From JAGRMG01 sp047975215 (lineage in GTDB: Bacteria > Pseudomonadota > Alphaproteobacteria > Rhodobacterales > Rhodobacteraceae), in assembly GCA_047975215.1 (NCBI GenBank), contig JBKEDD010000062.1, positions 1 through 64,000 on the forward strand: 64,000 nt of DNA. Reading direction: 5' to 3'. The position numbers and the translations under genes are program-made. The notes under the pieces are model-generated. The model did not search any database. It was not told where the DNA came from and saw only the letters and a list, made by a program, of their open reading frames with translations. Shown in pieces: positions 26,596-34,873 of this stretch (within the stretch, counting starts at the first letter, position 1; each line of letters starts with the position of its first letter).

Positions 26596-26608
26596 GCGGA
26601 GAGCGAAG

Positions 26609-27925
26609 ATGACGAGTGTTATCGAGATTTGCGTACCCGATATCGGCGACCTCCGGGATGTGCCGATCATCGACATGCCGATAGCGGTGGGGGACGAGAT
26701 CGGGGCCGATGATACGCTGATCGTTGTCGAGTCAGATAAGGCCACTCTCGACGTTCCCAGCACGCATGCCGGCCGAATCGTCGAAATCCTCGTCGAAATG
26801 GGGGGCGTGGTCAGCGCGGGTACCCCGGTTGCCCGTATCGAGGTAGCCGAGGCCGAAGCCTCAGCCGGAATACCTGTGGCAAAACCCGATCCGGTGATCA
26901 CATCCGAAGAACCCGTGCCAACTGCCGGGGGCGCGGCGCCGGCAATGCCGGCCCCCGCCAAAGCCGGCAACGTGCCGGTAGCCGCGCCTCCGGTCGGTGC
27001 CGCCATGCCAGGCAAGCCGGTCTATGCCTCTCCGTCGATCCGCCGCTATGCGCGTGTTCTCGGAGTGACCTTGTCGGAAGTGACGGGCACGGGCCCCAAG
27101 GCGCGGATACTTCGCGAGGATGTCGAGGCCTTCGTCAAGGCACGCTTGACGGATTCCACCGTTGCGCCTGCTGGTCAGACAACACCACTGTTGGCGGGAT
27201 TGCCGGAATGGCCCAGGGAAGCCTACGAGAAGTTCGGCCCGGTCGAACGGCTTCCCCTGAGCCGGATCGTCAGGCTTTCGGGTCCGGCGCTGGCGCGAAA
27301 CGCATTGGTCATCCCCCACGTTTGCAACTTCGACAAGGCCGATGTGACCGAGATTGAGGCGTTTCGCACGATTCTGAATGCCGAGGCCGAGCCCGGAGAG
27401 CCGCGCATCACCATGCTGGCCTTTGCGGTGAAGGCGGTGGTATCTGCGCTGAAGGCTCACCCCAAATTCAATTCTTCGCTCGATGGCGATGATCTGGTGC
27501 TACGGAGATACTGGAACATCGGCGTGGCAGCCGACACACCCGAAGGGTTGGTGGTGCCGGTGGTCAAGGCGGCCGACCAGAAAAGCGTGACCGAAATCGC
27601 CGCTGAAATGTCAGACCTCGCGACCCGGGCACGCGCGGGAAAGCTGTTGCCGGATGCGATGTCGGGAGCGACCTTCACCATTTCTTCGCTAGGGGGAATT
27701 GGCGGGACCGGGTTCACCCCGATCATCAACGCCCCGCAAGTGGCTATTCTGGGTATGGCCCGAGCCGAGGTTCAACCTGTCTGGAAGGATGATGGCGTAG
27801 AGCCGCGCCTGATCCAGCCGCTCAGCCTCAGCTGGGATCACCGGGCCGTCGATGGCGTGGCTGCGGCGCGCTTCCTCCGGCATATCGCCCAGGTTCTTGC
27901 CGATTTTCGGCGCGTATCAATCTGA
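26609..27925 (+). CDS. aceF: Dihydrolipoamide acetyltransferase (E2) of the AceE-type complex
   Basis: 438 residues with one lipoyl domain (1-80, lipoyl Lys44 in ESDKATLDVPS), an Ala/Pro-rich linker, a peripheral E1/E3-binding domain (about 139-177, YASPSIRRYARVLGV) and the catalytic domain ending in the active-site SWDHRAVDG (His411, Asp415). AceF of enterobacteria has three lipoyl domains; a single one makes this a short form. It starts 13 bases after aceE and ends 10 bases before the E3 gene. Confidence 0.92.
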   Translation: MTSVIEICVPDIGDLRDVPIIDMPIAVGDEIGADDTLIVVESDKATLDVPSTHAGRIVEILVEMGGVVSAGTPVARIEVAEAEASAGIPVAKPDPVITSEEPVPTAGGAAPAMPAPAKAGNVPVAAPPVGAAMPGKPVYASPSIRRYARVLGVTLSEVTGTGPKARILREDVEAFVKARLTDSTVAPAGQTTPLLAGLPEWPREAYEKFGPVERLPLSRIVRLSGPALARNALVIPHVCNFDKADVTEIEAFRTILNAEAEPGEPRITMLAFAVKAVVSALKAHPKFNSSLDGDDLVLRRYWNIGVAADTPEGLVVPVVKAADQKSVTEIAAEMSDLATRARAGKLLPDAMSGATFTISSLGGIGGTGFTPIINAPQVAILGMARAEVQPVWKDDGVEPRLIQPLSLSWDHRAVDGVAAARFLRHIAQVLADFRRVSI

Positions 27926-27935
27926 GGGGGCAGCA

Positions 27936-29603
27936 ATGATCATAGATATCCGCGTGCCCGATATCGGGGACTTTTCCGATGTTCCGATCATAGAGGTTCT
28001 TGTCGCGCAAGGTGACACCATCGCAGTGGACGACGCGATCCTGACGCGGGAAAGCGACAAGGCCACGATCGACGTGCCAAGCCCTGTCACGGGGACGGTT
28101 CGTGAGGTGCTCGTTTCAGTAGGCGACAGGGTCGGCGAGGGGCATCTTGTCCTGCGGGTCGAGACCGAAAATGCCTTCGTGCCTTCCGAGATCGCATCGC
28201 CTGTCGCTGCTGCGACCGACGATCACGCCTCGCTTGTAGTGATCGGGGGCGGTCCGGGGGGATATACGGCCGCCTTCCGTGCCGCTGACCTTGGGCGTGA
28301 CGTGACGCTGATCGACCCGCGGCCGACCCTGGGAGGAGTTTGCCTGAACGTGGGCTGTATTCCGTCAAAAGCACTCTTGCACATTGCCAAGGTGGTGGAC
28401 GAGGCCAGTGCAGTGCGGGCCCATGGGGTGGAGTTCGGGCCACCCCGGATTGAGCTTGATCGTATCCGCGCTTTCAAGGACGAGGTGATCGAACGACTCA
28501 CGACTGGTCTCGGCTTGCTGGCGCGGCGGCGCAAGATCCGCGTGATCCGGGGAACGGCGAGCTTTGCCGGGCTTAACAGCCTGACCGTCCTCACGGACGA
28601 CGGACCCCGGACCATCGGGTTCGATCAGGCAATCGTCGCGGTAGGATCATCGCCGGTGCGGCTCCCATTTCTACCGGACGATTCCCGGATTATCGACAGC
28701 ACGGGAGCCCTGGAACTGGCGAGCGTGCCGGAACGTATGCTGGTTGTCGGTGGCGGAATCATCGGTCTGGAGATGGCTCAGGTCTATCATGCGCTTGGGG
28801 CGCAGATCGATATTGTCGAGGCGGCGGAGCAGATCATTCCGGGGGCGGATCCCGATATCGTCGCTCCGCTGGTCAAACGACTGGCCGGTAAGGGGCTGAC
28901 GATAAGAACGGGCACCAGGGTGACCGGTGTTGTGGCCGGTGACAGGCTGACGGCGGATTTCGAGGGTCCGAACGGAACCGACACCGATAGCTATGATCGT
29001 ATTCTGGTCGCTGTTGGGCGTCAGCCCAATGGTCACGTTGTTGATCCAGAGCGGGCCGGAATCGAGGTTGCGGATCAAGGGTTCCTGCCCGTGGACGGTC
29101 AGATGCGGACCTGCCAGCCGCATATATTCGCCATAGGCGATGTCGTCGGCCAGCCCATGCTTGCCCACAAAGCCGTGCATGAAGCCAAGGTCGCCGCCGA
29201 AGCCGCTTGCGGTGAAAAAGTCGCTTTCGAACCGGCCTGTATTCCGTCGGTTGCCTATACCGATCCGGAAATCGCTTGGGTCGGCCTGACCGAGGAAGCC
29301 GCCAAGAAACAAGGGATCAAGGTCAAGGCTGCCGGGTTCCCCTGGGTGGCCTCGGGCCGCGCCCTGTCGATGGGTCGGGATGACGGGCGAACCAAACTTG
29401 TCTTTGAGCCGGAATCCGGCCGGGTGTTGGGGGGGGCGATTGTCGGTGTCAATGCAGGCGATCTGATCGCCGAAATCGCGCTGGCAATCGAGATGGGAGC
29501 AGACGCGGAAGATATCGGCCTGACGATCCACCCGCATCCCACGCTTTCGGAAAGTGTCGGTTTCTCGGCCGAGGCGTTCCTAGGCACGTTGACCGACCTT
29601 TAG
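27936..29603 (+). CDS. lpdA: Dihydrolipoamide dehydrogenase (E3) with N-terminal lipoyl domain
   Basis: 555 residues. Residues 1-80 form an additional lipoyl domain (Lys42 in ESDKATIDVPS) closely similar to the E2 lipoyl domain. It is joined to a complete flavin disulfide oxidoreductase with GGGPGGYTAA (104-113), redox Cys136 and Cys141 (GGVCLNVGCIPSK), a central NAD motif GGGIIGLEMA and the C-terminal catalytic HPHPTLSES. It reoxidises dihydrolipoyl groups with NAD. Lipoyl-E3 fusions are known in other bacteria. The last gene of the aceE-aceF-lpdA operon, converging with the transporter gene at 29850. Confidence 0.92.
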   Translation: MIIDIRVPDIGDFSDVPIIEVLVAQGDTIAVDDAILTRESDKATIDVPSPVTGTVREVLVSVGDRVGEGHLVLRVETENAFVPSEIASPVAAATDDHASLVVIGGGPGGYTAAFRAADLGRDVTLIDPRPTLGGVCLNVGCIPSKALLHIAKVVDEASAVRAHGVEFGPPRIELDRIRAFKDEVIERLTTGLGLLARRRKIRVIRGTASFAGLNSLTVLTDDGPRTIGFDQAIVAVGSSPVRLPFLPDDSRIIDSTGALELASVPERMLVVGGGIIGLEMAQVYHALGAQIDIVEAAEQIIPGADPDIVAPLVKRLAGKGLTIRTGTRVTGVVAGDRLTADFEGPNGTDTDSYDRILVAVGRQPNGHVVDPERAGIEVADQGFLPVDGQMRTCQPHIFAIGDVVGQPMLAHKAVHEAKVAAEAACGEKVAFEPACIPSVAYTDPEIAWVGLTEEAAKKQGIKVKAAGFPWVASGRALSMGRDDGRTKLVFEPESGRVLGGAIVGVNAGDLIAEIALAIEMGADAEDIGLTIHPHPTLSESVGFSAEAFLGTLTDL

Positions 29604-29849
29604 GTGCGAGTGAACTGGTCCCGGATTTCCGGACATCCCATCGGCTGTTCCAAGGTGTATCGGGTTTAGGTTCCATGCCGCCTGTTGTTGAAGAATGCCA
29701 CCCGGTTATTGACGACACATCGGGCCCGGAGGCCGTCGCTGATTTCACCGCATCAGCGGGGTGTCCGATCGCCGTGATGATGAGCGTGTGCAGGTCGTGG
29801 GGCCTGGCCGGGGCGCGCCTGGACCCGCCCGGCACCACACTGCCGGTTG

Positions 29850-31841
29850 TCAGGCGAACAGGCCTTGCGGCAGCGGTACCGAGAGCAGGTTGCGAAAGCC
29901 AAAGGTGAAGCCAAGGATCACCAGTGCCACCCCGAGAGCGAGCAGTATCCAGCTCCGGGCGCTGCGCCGGTCGTGTTCTGCCGCCAGCATCAGCCCGGCG
30001 GCCATGATGATGCCCGAGAGTGCAAAGCCCAGCAGAGGCACCAGCGCCACGCCGATGCCCATTGCTGCGGGCACGGCAAGGCGGCGAATGCTGGAGCCGG
30101 AACTGCGGTCTTCGACGACACGCCGGGTGAGCAGCGTCTCAAGGGCGGCCATGGCGCAAAGCACGAGCATTCCCAAAGCGATGGTCCGCGGAAATACCGC
30201 CGCCTCGGGATTGAGCGTTGTGCATTGCCAGACAGCGACGGCCCCCACCGCGGCCATCGCGCCGATGCCGGCCAGGTCACGGACGATTGCGCGTGTATCG
30301 GCACGGGCCGCCGCGCCATCGGCCGCCGCCCTGTCGGCAACCGCCTCTTGCCCGTCCCGGCGGAATCGCTTCCGGATGGCGGGGGCGAAGGGGTAGAAAA
30401 AACTGATCAGGGTGAGCGCGATGATCACCAGCGAAAGCGGGCGGGTAAAAAACTGACCCCAGACATTGCCCATCGCGGTCCCTATGGTCCAGCTCTGCAC
30501 AAAGCTTTCTTCCGCGATCCGGCCAAGGATCAGCCCGAGCACGATCGGCGAGACCGAAAAGCCGCGCCGGTTCGCAAGCCAGCCGATCACTCCCAGCACC
30601 ACCATGATGCCTACATCCGAAAGGCTGTTGCGGATCGCAAAGCTGCCGATGACCGTCATGAAGGCGACGACGGGCACCAGCCCGGCCTTGGGGGCCTTTA
30701 CGATCGTGCGATAGGCGAAGCGCCCGATCAGCAGGCCGACCGGCAGCATCAGGAAGGTCGCGAGGAAGAGACCGAAAATGAAGGTGTAGACGATGTTGGA
30801 ACCATCCGCGAAGAGTGCAGGCCCGGTCCGCACCCCCTGCACCAGAAGGGCCCCGAGGATGACCGCATCGGGCGGTGTGCCGGGGATGCCAAGTACCAGC
30901 GTGGGGATGAACCCGCCGCCGACGGTCGCGTTGTTGGCGGATTCAGTGGCGATGACGCCGCCGGGGTTTCCCTGCCCATAGGCCGGCTCGCGCCGGTTGG
31001 CACGGCGGGCCTCGCTATAGGCCACAAGCCCGGCGATGGAACCGCCAGCACCGGGCAGGGCGCCGACAAGAGTACCTATCACCGAGCTTTTCAGCAGGTT
31101 TACCTTTTCGCTCAGCAGGGTGCGCACCGCCTCGGAAAGCCGAAAGCCGCGCGGTGTCTCGGGTTCCTTGAGGTGGCGATCCTTGCGTGCTGCAAGATCG
31201 ATCAGCACCGGAACGCAATAAAGCCCGATCAGCGCAGAGACGGTTTCGACCCCGCCCAGGAGTGTCCGGGAGCCGAAGGTGAAGCGTACCTCGGCGCTGG
31301 TTTCCGAGACACCGATCATCGCGATCAGGATGCCAAGGCAGGCTCCGATGAGCCCCTTGAGAAAATCGCCGGTCGAGAGGGCGGCGATAAGCGACAGGCC
31401 AAAGATCGCCATCCAGAAATATTCGACCGGGCCGAAGGCGAGGGCTGCCCTTGCCAGTGGCGGCGCGAGCATCAGGAGGGCCGCCGCCCCGACCAGCCCA
31501 CCAACCAGCGAGGCCAGGCAGGCGAGGGAGACAGCCAGATCGCCGTCGCCCTTCTTGGCCATGGGGTAGCCGTCGAAGGTGGTGCCGATGGCAGAGGGGG
31601 TACCCGGCGTATTCAGCAGGATCGCCGCGTAGGCCCCGCCGTAGATCGCGCCGGTATAGATTGCCCCCATCAGGATCAGCGCGCTTTCGGGAGGCATCCC
31701 GAAGGTGAGCGGCACCAGGACGGCGACGGCCATGGTCGCGGTCAGCCCGGGGACAGAACCGATGATCGTTCCCGCCGCTACGCCGCCGAGCGCCAGTAGG
31801 ATGTTGAGCGGCGTGAGGGCCGCAAGGAAATACTCGAACAT
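29850..31841 (-). CDS. Tripartite tricarboxylate transporter, fused TctA-TctB membrane protein
   Basis: 663 residues, against about 500 for TctA alone. Residues 1 to about 500 are a TctA large permease (LNILLALGGVAAGTIIGSVPGLT at 12-34, AAILLNTPGTPSAIGTTFDGYP, GALPGAGGSIAGLVAYSEARR and LGIPGTPPDAVILGALLVQG). The last 150 residues add four helices with TctB-like spacing after a charged linker, so the small subunit appears fused. With the TctC-like protein encoded upstream it makes a complete secondary importer. Gene context (SuyAB-, SlcC- and ComC-like products) points to sulfolactate as cargo, comparable to the SlcHFG transporter described in sulfolactate degraders; that is inference. Confidence 0.87.
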   Translation of the reverse strand: MFEYFLAALTPLNILLALGGVAAGTIIGSVPGLTATMAVAVLVPLTFGMPPESALILMGAIYTGAIYGGAYAAILLNTPGTPSAIGTTFDGYPMAKKGDGDLAVSLACLASLVGGLVGAAALLMLAPPLARAALAFGPVEYFWMAIFGLSLIAALSTGDFLKGLIGACLGILIAMIGVSETSAEVRFTFGSRTLLGGVETVSALIGLYCVPVLIDLAARKDRHLKEPETPRGFRLSEAVRTLLSEKVNLLKSSVIGTLVGALPGAGGSIAGLVAYSEARRANRREPAYGQGNPGGVIATESANNATVGGGFIPTLVLGIPGTPPDAVILGALLVQGVRTGPALFADGSNIVYTFIFGLFLATFLMLPVGLLIGRFAYRTIVKAPKAGLVPVVAFMTVIGSFAIRNSLSDVGIMVVLGVIGWLANRRGFSVSPIVLGLILGRIAEESFVQSWTIGTAMGNVWGQFFTRPLSLVIIALTLISFFYPFAPAIRKRFRRDGQEAVADRAAADGAAARADTRAIVRDLAGIGAMAAVGAVAVWQCTTLNPEAAVFPRTIALGMLVLCAMAALETLLTRRVVEDRSSGSSIRRLAVPAAMGIGVALVPLLGFALSGIIMAAGLMLAAEHDRRSARSWILLALGVALVILGFTFGFRNLLSVPLPQGLFA

Positions 31842-31938
31842 GGCTCGATCCCGTCAGCCGGTGCGCGCCCCGTCGCATCGCCGGTACGGCCGGCCCGTCC
31901 GTGGGGGAGCGGGCCGGCCCATGCCGCCGACAATCCTC

Positions 31939-32901
31939 TCAGTCGATGACCCCTGCGGCCTTTGCGGCCCCGAGATCCTGCTCGGCCCGCTTGGCCATGA
32001 AGGCATCCATCTCAGTGCCGTAAGAGATATCGAGCAGGGCAAATCCGCCGTCGAGCATCTTCTTGCGGAACTCCTCGTTGGCGTTGATCTTGCCGATCGC
32101 ATCGGCAACGGCTTGCCGGGTTTCTTCCGAGGCGCTCTTGGGTACTGCGATGCCTCGGTAGGCGCCCGACACGATGTCATAGCCCAACTCTCTGAAGGTT
32201 GGCACATCGGGGAAGGCGGGGTGACGTTCTTCCATGGCCACGGCCAACAGCCGCACCTCGGTTCCCTGGGCCACGCCCACCGTGGTATAGCCCCATTCCG
32301 CGCTTACCTGCCCCCCCAGCATGGCGGTGACGGCCGCGCCGGTGCCCTTGAAGGCGACATAGGTTGTCTCGGTTTCGGCCAACTGGTCGAACTTGATCGA
32401 AACCAGGTGATTTGCCGTGCCCTTCCCCGAACCCGAGAAAGTGACCTCGCGGGGGTTCTCCCGGGCATCCGCAATCAGGTCATCGAGCGTCTGGTACGGG
32501 CTGTCGGCCTTCACCACTATGGCATCGGGTGTGTAGTGGAACATGTAGACGTTGACGATATCTTCGGTCTGGAAGCCGACATCGCCCTGTTTGGGCTTGA
32601 CGATGATATGCGGCAGGTTGGTGCCCATGATCACCGAACCATCGTCGGCCATGGTGTTGAGCTGCGACCAGCCCACCGCGCCGCCGCCGCCCGGTTTGTA
32701 GGAGACCACGAGCTTGGAACCGTAGATCTCCTCGAAATAGGGCTGTTGCAGCCGCGCCGTGATGTCGGATTCTCCGCCCGGCCCGAAGGGGATGATATAG
32801 TCTACCTGATCCGGCGGAAAATCCTGTGCCGACGCGGTGCCGATCTGCGCCATGCCGGTCGCGAGGCCCAGTATCGCGCTCAGAAGTACTGTCTTTCTCA
32901 T
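31939..32901 (-). CDS. Tripartite tricarboxylate transporter substrate-binding protein (TctC/BUG family)
   Basis: 320 residues from ATG 32901, chosen because AGGGAGGAAAGC lies just upstream; an in-frame ATG at 32919 would put that site inside the gene. The signal peptide is MRKTVLLSAILGLATG with cleavage after ASA. The mature protein has the BUG signatures PFGPGGESDITAR and SYKPGGGGAVGWSQL, the two loops that bind a carboxylate through waters. It lies between the dehydrogenase genes and the permease gene and would capture the sulfonate/hydroxyacid in the periplasm. Confidence 0.88.
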   Translation of the reverse strand: MRKTVLLSAILGLATGMAQIGTASAQDFPPDQVDYIIPFGPGGESDITARLQQPYFEEIYGSKLVVSYKPGGGGAVGWSQLNTMADDGSVIMGTNLPHIIVKPKQGDVGFQTEDIVNVYMFHYTPDAIVVKADSPYQTLDDLIADARENPREVTFSGSGKGTANHLVSIKFDQLAETETTYVAFKGTGAAVTAMLGGQVSAEWGYTTVGVAQGTEVRLLAVAMEERHPAFPDVPTFRELGYDIVSGAYRGIAVPKSASEETRQAVADAIGKINANEEFRKKMLDGGFALLDISYGTEMDAFMAKRAEQDLGAAKAAGVID

Positions 32902-32937
32902 TGCTTTCCTCCCTTTCATCAGTCTTGGTTTGCGGGT

Positions 32938-33951
32938 TCAACTGCCCGCCATGGCTTTGATCTCGGCCATCAGGTGCGCGGGAACCCTGACGCCGCCCAT
33001 TCTTTCTGCTGCTTCGCGCCGGGCGAGGCGCGAGTCCCCGGGCAAACGCGTGCCCTCCTGCGCGGTGATTGCCGAAAGCAGGGCCCCGAGCCGGGGGCCA
33101 AAGCCGGGCCCGGCCACCGCGCCAGTGTCGAATGCCAGGATCAACTGGCCCACACCGGGCGGTGCGCCTTCGGCATCGAAGAAGGACGTTGCCTCATTCG
33201 AGTGATTGGCCCCCGTCAGGGTCGCGGCCAGGATTTCCACCATCAGCGCCAGCGCGGAACCCTTGGCATCGCCTGCCGGTACCATGGTGCCCTTGAGCGC
33301 GGCGGAGGGATCCGTGGTGGGGTTGCCCTCCGAATCCAGTGCCCACCCCTCGGGGATCTGCACGCCTGCCTTGGAGGCTGCCATCACCTTTCCGCGCGCC
33401 ACTTTCGAGAGCGACAGGTCGATGATCAGAGGCGGCGCGCTCGGCCGGGGGGCGGCGAAGGCGATGGGATTGGTGCCGAATAGCGCGTCTTTGCCGCCCC
33501 AGGGCGCCATGGCCCTGGGTGAGTTGGCCACCATCAGGGCGGCAAGGCCGGCCTCGGCCAGCCGCTCCACATGCGCGCCGAGCTGCCCGCAGTGGTGTGA
33601 CCGGCGGATCGCGGCCATGGCTACGCCTGTCTCGGCCGCCACCTCCACGAGATCGCCGATTGCGAGGTCGATCGCGGGAAAGGCAAAGCCGTCACAGGCG
33701 TCGATGTCGATCCGGGCACCGCGCCGGCTGGCCACCGGGCTGGCGGCCCCGTCCACCTTGCCGCTGCGGAGTTGCGCGGCGTAGGCGGCCACGCGCGAAA
33801 AGCCGTGCCCGCCCTGCCCGTCGATCTCGGCAGCGACGAGTGCGCGCGCCGTGCTGTCGGCGTTGTGGGCCGAAGCGCCGCTGCGCATGAACACACCCGC
33901 GATCAGCCGCTCCGCCTCGGCGCGGGGCAGCACGGTATCAGGCGGCTGCAT
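32938..33951 (-). CDS. comC: Ldh-family NAD(P)-dependent dehydrogenase, candidate (R)-sulfolactate dehydrogenase
   Basis: 337 residues of the malate/L-lactate/sulfolactate dehydrogenase family (MDH2), not the classical Rossmann type. Motifs: HGFSRVAAY (about 56-64), SHHCGQLGAHVE (about 118-129) and GGKDALFGTNPIAFA (about 152-166). ATG 33951 has GGGGGAG eight bases upstream and overlaps the previous gene by 14 bases; ATG 33972 is an alternative. In the described bifurcated sulfolactate pathway ComC interconverts sulfopyruvate and (R)-sulfolactate while SlcC handles the S form, together acting as a racemase ahead of SuyAB. The context supports this name; sequence alone would allow another 2-hydroxyacid. 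Confidence 0.72.
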   Translation of the reverse strand: MQPPDTVLPRAEAERLIAGVFMRSGASAHNADSTARALVAAEIDGQGGHGFSRVAAYAAQLRSGKVDGAASPVASRRGARIDIDACDGFAFPAIDLAIGDLVEVAAETGVAMAAIRRSHHCGQLGAHVERLAEAGLAALMVANSPRAMAPWGGKDALFGTNPIAFAAPRPSAPPLIIDLSLSKVARGKVMAASKAGVQIPEGWALDSEGNPTTDPSAALKGTMVPAGDAKGSALALMVEILAATLTGANHSNEATSFFDAEGAPPGVGQLILAFDTGAVAGPGFGPRLGALLSAITAQEGTRLPGDSRLARREAAERMGGVRVPAHLMAEIKAMAGS

Positions 33952-34870
33952 GCGCAAGCTCCCCCAGTACATTCTGTACCGTCACGGTGCTGGTGCGGAT
34001 GTTGCTCTCGTCGGTCAGTCCGGCCACATGCGGCGTGAGTATCAGGTTGGGTATATCTCTGAACCGTGCGCCCGCCTCGGCGGTCAGCGGCTCGGTCTCG
34101 AATACGTCAAGCGCAGCTCCGCCCAGCTTCCCTTCCTTCAGCGCCCGGATAAGAGCTGCCTCATCCACTATTCCCCCCCGCGCTGTATTGATGAGGATTG
34201 CGCCCGCTTTCATCCTGGACAGCGCATCCCGCGAGATGAGACCGCGTGTCTCATCCGTCAGCGGGACGTGCAGCGAGAGGACGTCGCATATTGGCAGAAG
34301 CTCGTCGATCGTACAGCGCCGGACACCCTGCCAGGCCGCGTCGTCCCCGGGCAGATGGGGATCGAAGGCGGCGATGCCCATGCCAAGGGCGCGGGCGCGG
34401 TCTGCTACGGCCCGCGCGATGCTGCCAAGGCCCACGAGGCCCATCACCCTGCCAGCGGCTTCGCGCCCGATCAGCGCGTTGCGCGGCCATTCGCCCGCAA
34501 CCATCGCGTGGTTCGAGGCATAGGCGCCGCGCAGCAAGGCGAGCGTCGCCGATACCGTGTATTCGGCAACGGCCAGCGTGTTCGCACCGGTCGCCGGTTT
34601 CACCGCCACGTCGCGTTGTGCGCATGCGGCCATGTCGATGTTGTCGAGGCCGACGCCAAGCCGGCCCACGACCCGCAGTCCGGGCGCGCGCTCTAGCAGC
34701 GCGGCATCGACCCGGGTGCGGTTTCTGACGATCAGGGCATCGGCATTGGAAAGCGCCGCAAGCAGCGCCTCCCTGTTGTCCACGAGGGACGGATCATAGA
34801 CTATCTCGGCCCGATGCCCGAAGGCTTCCAGCGCATGCTCGTCCATGAACTCCGATACCACGACCTTCAT
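33938..34870 (-). CDS. slcC: D-isomer-specific 2-hydroxyacid dehydrogenase, candidate (S)-sulfolactate dehydrogenase
   Basis: 310 residues of the phosphoglycerate dehydrogenase-like family. The NAD fold has GLVGLGSIA at 144-152; the catalytic Arg, Glu and His are in INTARGGIVDE, the following DVFETEPL and TPHVAGLTDES. No C-terminal ACT domain, so not biosynthetic SerA. SlcC, the (S)-sulfolactate dehydrogenase described in Chromohalobacter, belongs to this family and is encoded with ComC and SuyAB, exactly the neighbours seen here. It starts three bases after the suyB stop. Confidence 0.75.
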   Translation of the reverse strand: MKVVVSEFMDEHALEAFGHRAEIVYDPSLVDNREALLAALSNADALIVRNRTRVDAALLERAPGLRVVGRLGVGLDNIDMAACAQRDVAVKPATGANTLAVAEYTVSATLALLRGAYASNHAMVAGEWPRNALIGREAAGRVMGLVGLGSIARAVADRARALGMGIAAFDPHLPGDDAAWQGVRRCTIDELLPICDVLSLHVPLTDETRGLISRDALSRMKAGAILINTARGGIVDEAALIRALKEGKLGGAALDVFETEPLTAEAGARFRDIPNLILTPHVAGLTDESNIRTSTVTVQNVLGELAHAAA

Positions 34871-34873
34871 GGT

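Noticed and set aside
29604..29849. Insertion-sequence end in the gap between the E3 and TctAB genes
   Set aside because: The segment after the lpdA stop (GAACTGGTCCCGGATTTCC) has an IS-end feel, but no transposase codons, partner repeat or target duplication are visible.
29847..33483. Plus-strand open frames of 650 and 592 codons over the transporter genes
   Set aside because: They lie opposite clear TctA/TctB, TctC and Ldh-family genes and lack any domain signature.
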